From a virus, in the IMG/VR virus record IMGVR_UViG_3300047554_000048, positions 1 to 23,509 of that record: a stretch of DNA of 23,509 nucleotides; one strand, 5' to 3'. The position numbers and the translations under genes are program-made. This document shows, one piece after another, positions 1 to 5,825 of the stretch. Position 1 is the stretch's first letter. Each line of letters opens with the position of its first letter. The notes below the pieces were generated by a model. That model was not told the origin of the DNA. It saw only the letters and a list, made by a program, of their open reading frames with translations, and ran no database searches.

Positions 1-149
1 ACCCTTACTTGCTCTTAAACAGCACAGCCGCTGAAGTAACATCTACAGATTACATCGACACATACAGCGCAGGGTTTGAACTTAGTTCAACTGCACCAGC
101 CGCTATCAATGCCTCTGGTGGCACATTCATATTTTTAGCAATTGCTTAA
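1..149 (+). CDS. C-terminal end of a tail fibre/tip-like protein (partial)
   Basis: An open frame enters from the left edge (codons in phase with base 3) and stops with TAA at 147-149, leaving 48 readable residues. It ends ASGGTFIFLAIA. The pattern of an N-A-S-G-G-T-(F/Y)-I-(F/Y) beta strand followed by a short hydrophobic end resembles the C-termini of large phage tail fibre or receptor-binding proteins (DUF7483-like). Position fits, because the next gene encodes a tail fibre assembly chaperone-like protein and lysis genes follow. The family assignment rests on a short segment and is tentative; that it is the end of a real gene is well supported. Confidence 0.55.
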   Translation, partial: PYLLLNSTAAEVTSTDYIDTYSAGFELSSTAPAAINASGGTFIFLAIA

Positions 150-158
150 AGGACTTAT

Positions 159-656
159 ATGCAAGTAAGAATTAGATCAACTGGTGCTGTAATGTATGAA
201 GCAGAATTTCGTGCATACACTAAAGCCAATGGTGGCCCATCATGGGAGACAACTACAACTGAAATCCTAGACAATCTAGGTGCTGATGTAGTCTTTGAAG
301 GCGCACAAGCTACAGGAGGTACTGTTTACCAATACTCTCAATCACAAGGTGTTGAGCAGATTGATGGTAAGTGGTACACAAAGTATGTGTTAGGCCCTAC
401 CTTTATCGATACTGTTGAGAATGGTGTAACTACTACAGCACTACAGCACGAAACTGCATACAAGGCTCAGAAGGATGCTGAACAAGCTAAGAGTGTTCGT
501 GCTACTCGTGATGAAAAACTCAAAGATAGTGACTGGACACAAGTAGCTGATGCGCCTGTTGATAAAGCTGCATGGGCTACATATCGTCAAGCCTTGCGTG
601 ATGTAACTGCGCAAGATGGATTTCCTTGGACAATCACTTGGCCTGAGAAACCATGA
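159..656 (+). CDS. Tail fibre assembly chaperone-like protein (Phage_tail_APC C-terminus)
   Basis: 165 residues, with AAGGA about 6 bases before the ATG. The N-terminal ~100 residues are beta-rich with no clear family. After a short charged helix (~105-120), residues ~117-165 carry the layout of the Phage_tail_APC family: R-D-E-K-L then DWTQVADAP, a W-x-x-Y-R-Q-A-L-R-D helix, and a final GFPWTITWPEKP. These proteins normally lie right behind the tail fibre gene and are thought to help fibre folding or attachment; the same order is seen here. It overlaps the holin gene by four bases (ATGA at 653-656), implying coupled translation. Family membership is seen in the motif; the precise role is inferred. 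Confidence 0.75.
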   Translation: MQVRIRSTGAVMYEAEFRAYTKANGGPSWETTTTEILDNLGADVVFEGAQATGGTVYQYSQSQGVEQIDGKWYTKYVLGPTFIDTVENGVTTTALQHETAYKAQKDAEQAKSVRATRDEKLKDSDWTQVADAPVDKAAWATYRQALRDVTAQDGFPWTITWPEKP

Positions 657-865
657 CAAACGAAGCAGTATCTACAAAAATAGCATCAGCAGCTACTTAT
701 GGTGGCTCTAGTGCAGCAGTAATCTTTGGTCTAACAGCTAACGAGTTTGCTGCTATTTCTGGTGTTGTGATTGCTATTTGTGGTCTATTGGTAAACATCT
801 ACTTTAAGCACCAACACTTAAAGATTGCAAAGAAGAACGCTAAACCTGACGAGCAAGAAAAATGA
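653..865 (+). CDS. Small holin, HP1/P2-like (Phage_holin_2_3 type)
   Basis: 70 residues. The layout is a short polar N-terminus, a glycine/serine/alanine-rich first hydrophobic stretch (~12-26), then an FAAISGVVIAICGLLVNIYF membrane segment (~32-51) and a basic tail (KHQHLKIAKKNAK). This is the arrangement of small class II holins that open the inner membrane so the endolysin can reach the cell wall. Location supports it: Rz/Rz1 spanins and a GH19 endolysin lie downstream on the same strand. It overlaps both neighbours by four bases. A generic small membrane protein is possible, but topology and context favour a holin. Confidence 0.72.
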   Translation: MTNEAVSTKIASAATYGGSSAAVIFGLTANEFAAISGVVIAICGLLVNIYFKHQHLKIAKKNAKPDEQEK

Positions 866-954
866 TGGATTGGGCTGAAGCATTTATTGCAGCAGCCTGT
901 GTTGTTTGTTTTGTGATATTTTGTAGTTACATCATAATCTGGGCGTTTCCATGA
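862..954 (+). CDS. 30-residue single-span membrane peptide
   Basis: A tiny frame opening with two ATG codons and joined to both neighbours by ATGA overlaps (862-865 and 951-954). Nearly all of the peptide is one hydrophobic segment (residues ~9-28) rich in Val, Ile, Phe and Cys, with an acidic N-terminus (MMDWAEAF). The double four-base overlap makes accidental openness unlikely and suggests translation by coupling from the holin gene. It may modulate the holin or be a lysis accessory protein, but nothing in the sequence shows function. Confidence 0.55.
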   Translation: MMDWAEAFIAAACVVCFVIFCSYIIIWAFP

Positions 955-1454
955 TTCCATTAGACCCAATAGCAGCATTAGATGGTTTACAAAAAGCCAT
1001 TGGGATGGTCAAGAAGGCTAGTAAGGTAGCCAATGACTTGGGTGGACTTGCGCCTATGCTTGGGCAGATGTTCAATGCCAAGAGCCAAGCTACTAAGGCA
1101 ATGCTTCATGCCAAGCGTGATAAGTCTGGTAGCAACATGGGTACGGCACTTCAGATTGAGATGGCCTTGGAACAAGCGAGGGCCTTTGAAGAAGAACTAA
1201 AGATGTTGTTCATGCAGACTGGCAAGATTGATGTATGGAACAAGATTAAGGCTCGTCAAGCTGAGATGGACAGAGATGATGCTAAAGAAATAGCAGCATT
1301 AAAAGCAGAGGAAAAAAAAGCCAAGCAAGCCGAGCAAGAGCAGATGGAGATGGTGGCTCTTATTGGAGGAATTGCGTTCGTAATTCTTCTCGTTGGTATC
1401 GGCATAAATGAATTGATGGATTTCTGTCAAGCAACTAAACGCTGTGGTCGATGA
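951..1454 (+). CDS. Phage protein with long helical region and C-terminal membrane segment
   Basis: 167 residues. An N-terminal helical part (1-60) with Gly/Ala/Met-rich stretches leads into a strongly charged coiled-coil-like helix (~75-132, rich in Glu, Lys and Ala), followed by one hydrophobic segment (~134-153, VALIGGIAFVILLVGIGI) and a short Cys-containing tail. The layout resembles proteins of unknown function often placed between tail and lysis genes in aquatic phages. A membrane-anchored role in lysis timing or DNA entry is possible but unproven. It overlaps both neighbours by four bases (951-954, 1451-1454). Confidence 0.7.
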   Translation: MIPLDPIAALDGLQKAIGMVKKASKVANDLGGLAPMLGQMFNAKSQATKAMLHAKRDKSGSNMGTALQIEMALEQARAFEEELKMLFMQTGKIDVWNKIKARQAEMDRDDAKEIAALKAEEKKAKQAEQEQMEMVALIGGIAFVILLVGIGINELMDFCQATKRCGR

Positions 1455-1603
1455 ATGAGTATCAGAAACAATTTGATACATTTCTTAAAGTATTTGTTCG
1501 CCTGTGTGTAGTTTGGTGGGTGCTTGGATTGCTACGCTTTTTGCCTGATGATTTGTCTGACAAGATAGTAAATAAGTTTCTTGCTTACTTAGGATTAGGA
1601 TGA
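1451..1603 (+). CDS. 50-residue membrane protein
   Basis: Starts in the ATGA overlap at 1451-1454 and ends in another (ATGA at 1600-1603). Its hydrophobic stretch (VFVRLCVVWWVLGLLRFL, residues ~14-31) should cross or lie on the membrane; the tail is amphipathic (DDLSDKIVNKFLAYLGLG). No family recognised. The unbroken chain of coupled starts and stops from 653 to 1776 is the main evidence that this is a gene. It may be a holin partner or antiholin, but that is only context. Confidence 0.5.
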   Translation: MNEYQKQFDTFLKVFVRLCVVWWVLGLLRFLPDDLSDKIVNKFLAYLGLG

Positions 1604-1776
1604 AAATATCAACTTATCAGAGCAATGCAATGATGCTCAGAGAATCACAAAGAGTATTGCATCAGCAGTATTTGGAATCTATGAAGCAATTGAATCTACA
1701 AGTTGATTACAGAAAGAAAGTTGAGCAGATAAAAACTCAATGGATAAAGCCTAACTCTGTGGATGTGTACGCATGA
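1600..1776 (+). CDS. 58-residue coiled-coil-like protein
   Basis: Coupled to both neighbours by four-base ATGA overlaps (1600-1603 and 1773-1776). The sequence is polar and helical, rich in Gln, Glu, Lys, Met and Tyr (SMKQLNLQVDYRKKVEQIK), without signal peptide or membrane span. No homologue recognised. It lies between a small membrane protein and a lipoprotein in the lysis region. Support is the start/stop geometry and continuous open frame rather than a known domain. Confidence 0.45.
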   Translation: MKISTYQSNAMMLRESQRVLHQQYLESMKQLNLQVDYRKKVEQIKTQWIKPNSVDVYA

Positions 1777-1976
1777 AATATTTACTGGTTGTTATAGCTT
1801 TTATGCTATCGGGCTGTGAAGACAGATACCGCTACAAGTGCCAGAATCCAGACTTCTTCCATGCAGAGGAATGTCAGAAGCCTAAGTGCTTATTTACTCA
1901 GCAATGCCCAGAATACTTAGTAGCACCAATCTTGGAGAAAAAAGTCAATGACGTCCAGCCAACACCAGAAAAATGA
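1773..1976 (+). CDS. Small cysteine-rich lipoprotein
   Basis: 67 residues. It begins with a bacterial lipoprotein signal peptide: positive N-terminus (MKY), hydrophobic core (LLVVIAFM) and lipobox LSGC at residues 12-15, so Cys15 would be lipidated after cleavage. The mature part has five further cysteines in a compact region (KCQNPDFFHAEECQKPKC, then FTQQCPEY), suggesting disulfides or metal binding. Such lipoproteins occur in phage lysis or superinfection-exclusion regions. A spanin role is less likely because a better Rz/Rz1 pair lies downstream. The next gene starts inside it (29-base overlap). Confidence 0.65.
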   Translation: MKYLLVVIAFMLSGCEDRYRYKCQNPDFFHAEECQKPKCLFTQQCPEYLVAPILEKKVNDVQPTPEK

Positions 1977-2484
1977 GCCATTGACAGCAGAAGCTATTGA
2001 AGTCCGAGTTTGGGGTTTTGTGGTTGTTGTTGTGACTTTGATTCTGTGCTTTATTGTGATTGCACTTTTGTACTCTGTGACATTTGTGACTCAACCAATC
2101 AAGAGCATGGCCCCGATTGACCAAGCCTATACCAAGATGCTGAACGACATTGTTCTGCTAATCGTAGGCGGTATCGGTGGTGTGATGACCAAGAGAGCAG
2201 TTGGCTCTGGTGCAAGGGCTTTAGGAGTGCCTCCAACTCCAGTACAGCCAATGTGTCAACCAATGGGTTATCAAGGCTCTATGAGTGGTTTTAACTCGTC
2301 CTATGCGCCTACGCAATCTGCGTATGGATTACCTAGCCAACCATTTGGTGCTATGCCTGTTTGGAAGAATCCAGAACTAGATGAATCGTGGACTCCTCCT
2401 CCTCCTCCGACTACGCCTCCAGATTTGCTAGAGGATGATGATGAGCGAGAGCAATTAGCACAAGCAAGAAAAGAGGCTGACTGA
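1948..2484 (+). CDS. Membrane protein with proline-rich cytoplasmic or periplasmic tail
   Basis: 178 residues. A strong hydrophobic segment (~21-47, rich in Val, Ile and Leu) is followed by a second (~67-80, DIVLLIVGGIGGVM). Residues 95-178 are flexible: Pro, Ser, Gln and Tyr-rich, with a run of prolines near 148 and an acidic end (LEDDDERE). The pair of membrane segments with the IVGGIGG motif recalls holin-like or virion-associated membrane proteins of aquatic phages. It overlaps the lipoprotein gene by 29 bases; the ATG at 1948 is the only usable start because the ATG at 1973 is out of frame and closes at once. One base is shared with the Rz start. Function unknown. Confidence 0.68.
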   Translation: MTSSQHQKNEPLTAEAIEVRVWGFVVVVVTLILCFIVIALLYSVTFVTQPIKSMAPIDQAYTKMLNDIVLLIVGGIGGVMTKRAVGSGARALGVPPTPVQPMCQPMGYQGSMSGFNSSYAPTQSAYGLPSQPFGAMPVWKNPELDESWTPPPPPTTPPDLLEDDDEREQLAQARKEAD

Positions 2485-2981
2485 TGTTTGGCATACCTTT
2501 ACCCTATATTGCAATAGCTGTAGTTATTGCTTTGTTTGGCAGTTATCGTGGTGGTTATCACTTTGGCTGGTCAGATAGGGATAAAGAGATGCAAATAGCC
2601 ATTGCCAAAAAGAATGAAGAAGCAAGGCAAACTGAGCAAAAGTTAACTGAAAAGCTAAACGAAAATGCAACCAAGTTACAGGAGACTACAAATGTCATCA
2701 ATCAAAAGCAAACTGCTCTTGATAGGGCTATTAGGGCTGGCAGGGTGCGCTTCCCAACCACCAGTTGTCCACAAGCCTCCACAAATTCCTCCATTGCCTC
2801 CACAAATACAGAAGCAACCAGTCAACCTGACAGACAGGCTGACACAGCTTCTGATGCCGAGCGAGAAACCCTCGCAGCCATCGCAGAAATAATAGCACAA
2901 GGGGACAAAAACACAGCAGCGTTAAATGCTTGTGTTGACTCGTATAACCAGATGAGAGATTTGTTAAATGGTAAGTCCTGA
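2484..2981 (+). CDS. Rz: Inner-membrane spanin (Rz-like)
   Basis: 165 residues. An N-terminal membrane anchor (~5-20, PLPYIAIAVVIALFGSY) is followed by a long polar helical periplasmic domain (~30-95, rich in Lys, Glu, Gln, Asn) and a C-terminal helical region with one cysteine (NACVDSYNQM). This is the type II signal-anchor plus coiled-coil layout of i-spanins, which join an outer-membrane lipoprotein to fuse the two membranes at the end of lysis. Diagnosis is strengthened by a complete Rz1-type lipoprotein gene nested in the +1 frame (2692-2892) and by the endolysin that follows. The last 14 bases overlap the endolysin start. Confidence 0.82.
   Translation: MFGIPLPYIAIAVVIALFGSYRGGYHFGWSDRDKEMQIAIAKKNEEARQTEQKLTEKLNENATKLQETTNVINQKQTALDRAIRAGRVRFPTTSCPQASTNSSIASTNTEATSQPDRQADTASDAERETLAAIAEIIAQGDKNTAALNACVDSYNQMRDLLNGKS
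2692..2892 (+). CDS. Rz1: Outer-membrane spanin lipoprotein embedded in Rz (Rz1-like)
   Basis: 66 residues read wholly inside the Rz gene in another frame. The start at 2692 is preferred over the ATG at 2665 because GGAG at 2681-2684 lies seven bases before it and the protein then opens as a normal lipoprotein: MSSIKSK, hydrophobic core, lipobox LAGC at 16-19, Cys19 lipidated. The mature part is short and proline-rich (QPPVVHKPPQIPPLPPQ), the hallmark of Rz1. It would be sorted to the outer membrane and pair with Rz. The nested arrangement is the one classically described for lambda Rz/Rz1. Confidence 0.87.
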   Translation: MSSIKSKLLLIGLLGLAGCASQPPVVHKPPQIPPLPPQIQKQPVNLTDRLTQLLMPSEKPSQPSQK

Positions 2982-3579
2982 CCAACTTAAAAAAATGCAC
3001 ATAGACCCATCTTTAGCAGATGCGTTTAATGAAACATTTGATAGATTCGGAATTAGCACACCTGTTCAGCAAGCAAGTTGGATTGGTCAATGTGGGCATG
3101 AGTGCGGTAACTTTAAGATACTTGAAGAAAACTTGATGTATCGTGCTGCTACGCTTTTGAAGTTGTTTCCTAGAACACCAAAACGAGCATGGGGTTTCAC
3201 ACCAGAAGAAGCTACTGCCTACGAGCGTCAACCACAGCGCATTGCCAACAGGATTTATGGCAATCGTATGGGAAACAGGGATGAGGCTAGTGGGGATGGT
3301 TGGCGTTTCAGAGGCTCTGGATTTCTCCAACTGACAGGCCACGCAAATTTCTTTCACGCAGGTAAAGCCTTGGGTGAAGACTTTGTTATGCAACCAGAGT
3401 TAGTCAGAACACCTAAATACGCTGCTATGACAGCAGGATGGTTCTGGCAGACACACAAGCTAAATCAGTATGCTGATAGCCGTGATTTTGTGATGATGAC
3501 TAAAAAGATAAATGGAGGCATCATTGGTTTGGATGACAGAATCAAACATATCAATCATGCCTTGGATATATTAAGCTGA
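2968..3579 (+). CDS. Endolysin, glycoside hydrolase family 19 (chitinase-like muramidase)
   Basis: 203 residues. The GH19 core is visible: SWIGQCGHECGNFK with Glu45 as likely acid catalyst, a second glutamate at 53-54 in LEENLMYRA, then the substrate-site block GDGWRFRGSGFLQLTGHANF (~110-129) and a late NGGIIGLDDR segment. Phage GH19 enzymes cut peptidoglycan during lysis. There is no signal peptide, so export would depend on the holin. The start overlaps Rz by 14 bases. The gene ends convergently with the minus-strand MazG-like gene, sharing 9 bases (3571-3579). Confidence 0.92.
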   Translation: MVSPDQLKKMHIDPSLADAFNETFDRFGISTPVQQASWIGQCGHECGNFKILEENLMYRAATLLKLFPRTPKRAWGFTPEEATAYERQPQRIANRIYGNRMGNRDEASGDGWRFRGSGFLQLTGHANFFHAGKALGEDFVMQPELVRTPKYAAMTAGWFWQTHKLNQYADSRDFVMMTKKINGGIIGLDDRIKHINHALDILS

Positions 3580-3879
3580 TTCTTTGACAAAGATTCCCTC
3601 TTTGGTCAGATAGCCTTTTCTATTTTTAATCTGCTCGTATGCGCCTTTAAAGCACTCTACGAGGTCTAAATCTGCACAGGCGCAACCCATGACTAGGGTA
3701 ACGAGAATATCTCCGTATGCGTCTTTCATTTCTTCTCTGTCGCCTTTAGCGATAGCAGCATATAACTCGTCTAGTTCTTCAAGCGTTTTCTTTGCTTGAG
3801 CAGCAGGAGTAGAGTTCTGCACAATTCCTCGTGCTTCGCCCCATTGTATGACTTTCATTTCAACATTTGCGTAACTCAT
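3571..3879 (-). CDS. MazG-like nucleotide pyrophosphohydrolase
   Basis: 102 residues on the minus strand, last gene of the leftward operon. The MazG signature is present: EELDE (Glu34, Glu35, Glu38) and, after a short loop, EMKDAYGD (Glu50, Asp53, Asp57). These acidic residues hold the metal that hydrolyses NTPs to NMP and pyrophosphate. Its length matches single-domain all-alpha NTP-PPases of phages, where they may clean nucleotide pools or lower host ppGpp. The start overlaps the upstream gene by four bases (3876-3879). Family call is strong; substrate unknown. Confidence 0.85.
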   Translation of the reverse strand: MSYANVEMKVIQWGEARGIVQNSTPAAQAKKTLEELDELYAAIAKGDREEMKDAYGDILVTLVMGCACADLDLVECFKGAYEQIKNRKGYLTKEGIFVKESA

Positions 3880-4193
3880 TTGATAGCTTTCATAATTCGT
3901 TGTTTTTTACCAGAGCGTCCCTCTTTAGTTCCAGTAATCTCAATGTAGCCTTTGTTTAACAAGGCACGATAGCGAGGAGTGATTGATGAGTAACGATGCT
4001 CTGGCAGAGCCTCCAGCACTTCATCTGAAATACACCCATCAGGAAAGCCCTTAATCGCCTCGTAGACGATTTGTTCTAGCTTGTTGGTATCAACTGCTTG
4101 CGCTGCTTCTACAGAGGTTTCTGGGCTGTCTTTTCGTGCCAACTTAAATGCTGGTGTTCCAAAGATTTTCTCAAAAGCACTTTTCATATCCAT
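3876..4193 (-). CDS. Winged-helix-like DNA-binding protein
   Basis: 105 residues. The N-terminal third is polar and probably flexible. Residues ~38-105 have winged-helix character: a helix (NKLEQIVYEAIKGFPDG), a turn with ISDEVLEALPEHRYSSITPRYRAL resembling helix-turn-recognition helix, then a basic wing (YIEITGTKEGRSGKKQRIM). Probably binds DNA as a regulator or replication/recombination accessory. Start ATG 4193 has AAAGGA about 6 bases upstream and is preferred over the second Met two codons later. An 84-base leader with possible stem-loops lies before it. Confidence 0.6.
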   Translation of the reverse strand: MDMKSAFEKIFGTPAFKLARKDSPETSVEAAQAVDTNKLEQIVYEAIKGFPDGCISDEVLEALPEHRYSSITPRYRALLNKGYIEITGTKEGRSGKKQRIMKAIK

Positions 4194-4206
4194 GATTTTC
4201 CTTTAG

Positions 4207-4254
4207 GTGAGGGCTACTCACATTCGTCCGACATTGCTGTCTGCTTTCGCCCTC
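4207..4254 (-). other. Leader with two mutually exclusive stem-loops before the winged-helix gene
   Basis: In the gap 4194-4277 two inverted repeats share bases: GTGAG/CTCAC (4207-4211 with 4217-4221, 5-base loop) and GAGGGC/GCCCTC (4209-4214 with 4249-4254, 34-base loop). They cannot form together. They lie just upstream of the ribosome-binding region of the 4193 start. No U-tract follows, so this is not a simple terminator. A translational control role is only a possibility. Confidence 0.3.
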
Positions 4255-4277
4255 GTAAACTTAAAATTCTGTTTTAG

Positions 4278-4526
4278 TCAAAATGGGAGGTCTGCATCGT
4301 ATTCTTGTTTAATACCTTTCTTTGGCTTATTCAAAGAAGCATCAGCGTTCTTACTTTTGACAGACAAAGACATAAATTTATTTCCATCTTTGCTTAATTT
4401 AATCCAAGCAGATAGCCAGTATTCTGTCCCATCTACATTGATAGACCCTTTGTAATCGGGAAACTTGGCATCGTCTTTGCGGTCATTCTTAAAGAGTGAG
4501 CCTCTGTTTGTATTATCGTATTCCAT
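4278..4526 (-). CDS. Small protein with SSB-like acidic tail, probable recombination accessory
   Basis: 82 residues. It begins MEYDNTNRGSLFKNDRK and contains an SINVDGTEYWLSAWIKLSKD-like beta-rich core with conserved Trp, resembling DUF736-like small proteins of phages and plasmids. It ends DADLPF, an acidic tail with a final Phe like the interaction tip of single-stranded DNA-binding proteins. It directly follows the annealing protein gene with a one-base gap, so a role in holding or delivering single-stranded DNA is a fair inference. No complete OB-fold motif can be confirmed by eye. Confidence 0.6.
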   Translation of the reverse strand: MEYDNTNRGSLFKNDRKDDAKFPDYKGSINVDGTEYWLSAWIKLSKDGNKFMSLSVKSKNADASLNKPKKGIKQEYDADLPF

Positions 4527-4527
4527 T

Positions 4528-5193
4528 TTATAACTCCTTGGCTTTCTTCAAAGCACTTCTTACTTTACTAGGAAGCAAAGTCCACAATGCTATTTTTTGT
4601 TCAGCATCTAGGTTCTCAGCTTCCAACTTCACCCAAGCTGTCTTAGGTTCTTCTTTATCGCAGAGAGCAATTAAATCAATTGCTAACTCTTTGAGATAAA
4701 TCTGTTCGTCTTCTGGGATGCTATCCATTGCACCTTGTGTTGGTGTAATTATTATCTTTTCTACTGGTGCATCATCATCTGGCAAGTCTTGACCAGCATA
4801 GATGTATAGCCCAAGTCCATGCAAGCCAAGTGCTTTGGTCATGCAGCGCATAATGGCTGTGTTAACCGCAAACGCATCACACTCAACCCGATACTCTTTG
4901 CCATACTTAGAAACTGCTGTATAGCCTTTTAATGGGATTGCTTTGTTGCTTGAGTCCATAACTGGCAACTGACAGGTCATTGGCTTGTCAAACATAGTAA
5001 CTGTCACCCAGACCATTGCTGTGCCGTTAATCTCCATGTAGCATTTTTCGCCAAACATCTCTACCTTGTAGGTGGCTTTAGGGTCTGCTTTGAGAGCCTC
5101 TGCCCATGCCCAAGCCCATGACAAATAGGTTAGGTTTTGTTTCTTTTCAGTATGCTCGTTAACATTTAACTTAAGTAGTGCTTCAATTGACAT
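4528..5193 (-). CDS. DUF1071-family single-strand annealing protein (Sak3-like recombinase)
   Basis: 221 residues. The N-terminus is typical of the DUF1071 family: a short leader, then LTYLSWAWAWAEALKADPKATY. A beta-rich part follows (VEMFGEKCYMEINGTAMVWV) and then the conserved VECDAFAVNTAIMRCMTKAL with HGLGLYIYAGQDLP (~105-137). Members act like Sak3/Rad52-type annealases, pairing complementary single strands during phage recombination and replication. The C-terminal ~70 residues are a variable helical domain. A GGAAGA site precedes the ATG. The small SSB-tailed protein follows immediately, and RusA lies on the opposite strand. Family confident; the Rad52-like mechanism comes from family knowledge. 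Confidence 0.83.
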   Translation of the reverse strand: MSIEALLKLNVNEHTEKKQNLTYLSWAWAWAEALKADPKATYKVEMFGEKCYMEINGTAMVWVTVTMFDKPMTCQLPVMDSSNKAIPLKGYTAVSKYGKEYRVECDAFAVNTAIMRCMTKALGLHGLGLYIYAGQDLPDDDAPVEKIIITPTQGAMDSIPEDEQIYLKELAIDLIALCDKEEPKTAWVKLEAENLDAEQKIALWTLLPSKVRSALKKAKEL

Positions 5194-5194
5194 T

Positions 5195-5368
5195 TCATTC
5201 TTCCTTTAAATATTCTTCAATCATTGCTTCTTTGTCTTCCTCGTATAAATCCTCGAAAGGTACGAAGTGGTTTTCTCCACAGCATGAGCCGTAGGTCTTA
5301 GGGTTGGTGCAGTAGCAGCAGTAAGTACCATGCGACAAGTCCTTGATAGCGTCTGCTCTGGTAATCAT
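5195..5368 (-). CDS. 57-residue cysteine-rich (possible zinc-binding) protein
   Basis: A short minus-strand frame from ATG at 5368 to TGA at 5195-5197, ending two bases before the annealing protein gene. The first half has Cys17, Cys18, Cys20, Cys29, Cys30 and His34 in the block GTYCCYCTNPKTYGSCCGE, enough for one zinc site. The second half is strongly acidic (FEDLYEEDKEAMIEEYLKEE). The start overlaps the upstream gene by four bases (5365-5368). No family recognised; small zinc-knuckle proteins are common in early phage operons, so a protein- or nucleic-acid-binding role is possible. Confidence 0.6.
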   Translation of the reverse strand: MITRADAIKDLSHGTYCCYCTNPKTYGSCCGENHFVPFEDLYEEDKEAMIEEYLKEE

Positions 5369-5520
5369 TGCAGTCTTTCAACATTCTTGGCTACAAGCCA
5401 TTTGTCACCTAGTCTGCGTACAGACTTCACCCATTGCTTTTGATAGGCTCTGATGACTTCTGGAGGTGCTTCATAGGTGCTGAATATCTTACGCACATGA
5501 GTTAAGAATCGTGTGTTCAT
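5365..5520 (-). CDS. 51-residue basic protein of unknown function
   Basis: Reads MNTRFLTHVRKIFSTYEAPP and ends with KSVRRLGDKWLVAKNVERLQ. It is basic, with a PPEVIRAYQKQWVKSVRRLGDKW block that looks like a short helical pair. It is joined by four-base overlaps to the genes on both sides (5365-5368 and 5517-5520), a strong sign of a translated unit. No domain recognised. Its place in the leftward early operon suggests a role during DNA replication, recombination or host takeover. Confidence 0.55.
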   Translation of the reverse strand: MNTRFLTHVRKIFSTYEAPPEVIRAYQKQWVKSVRRLGDKWLVAKNVERLQ

Positions 5521-5738
5521 GCTTCTTTTGCTTTTAAAACAAGTTTTTTAACTTTGTAAACAAATTTTTTAGATTTGCTATCTTTATTTTTGGCTACTGT
5601 TTTTGCTTCTTTTAATGTGTCAAATACACCACAAATTTGATATGCTGTGTGATATGCAATAAAAGATTGCCAAAGAAAACGATTGGTAATTTTGTGTCTT
5701 GTAACAAGATAAATTGTTATCACTATTACCCCCGCCAT
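5517..5738 (-). CDS. Small basic protein with N-terminal hydrophobic stretch
   Basis: 73 residues from ATG 5738. The core YLVTRHKITNRFLWQSF with a following GVFDTLKEAKTVAKN looks like a small mixed alpha/beta fold, and the C-terminus is very lysine-rich (KKFVYKVKKLVLKAKEA). The start is uncertain: an ATG at 5786 would give 89 residues but lies deep in the upstream gene, while a GTG at 5723 follows a G-rich stretch and would give 68. The frame overlaps the upstream membrane peptide by 13 bases. The gene is more AT-rich than its neighbours. No family recognised. Confidence 0.5.
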   Translation of the reverse strand: MAGVIVITIYLVTRHKITNRFLWQSFIAYHTAYQICGVFDTLKEAKTVAKNKDSKSKKFVYKVKKLVLKAKEA

Positions 5739-5818
5739 GCCAGCATTACGCCAATACCGCCAAAGATGATGACTGCCAATGTCCACTCAATCAGCGTTTG
5801 AATAATCTTACTTTTCAT
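5726..5818 (-). CDS. 30-residue membrane peptide, first gene of the leftward operon
   Basis: Runs from ATG 5818 to TAA at 5726-5728 on the minus strand. A good GGAG Shine-Dalgarno precedes it and the conserved leader of promoter P1 ends here, so it is the first translated frame of the leftward transcript. The peptide has a basic N-terminus (MKSKIIQ), one membrane span (LAVIIFGGIGVMLAW, ~14-28) and ends in RG. Function unknown; small inner-membrane peptides in early phage operons can act in exclusion or host membrane interference. Confidence 0.55.
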   Translation of the reverse strand: MKSKIIQTLIEWTLAVIIFGGIGVMLAWRG

Positions 5819-5825
5819 TTGGTTC

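Noticed and set aside
3581-3593. Palindrome TCTTTG-A-CAAAGA at the convergent gene ends, considered as a terminator
   Set aside because: Only a one-base loop and no T-tract; it lies inside the MazG-like coding region and is probably chance.
4207-4699. Plus-strand open frames opposite the SSB-like and annealing genes
   Set aside because: They mirror recognised minus-strand genes and carry no domain or ribosome site.
5517-5786. Longer version of the small basic protein starting at 5786
   Set aside because: The extra 16 residues overlap most of the membrane-peptide gene and look like its shadow; the start at 5738 or 5723 is more natural.
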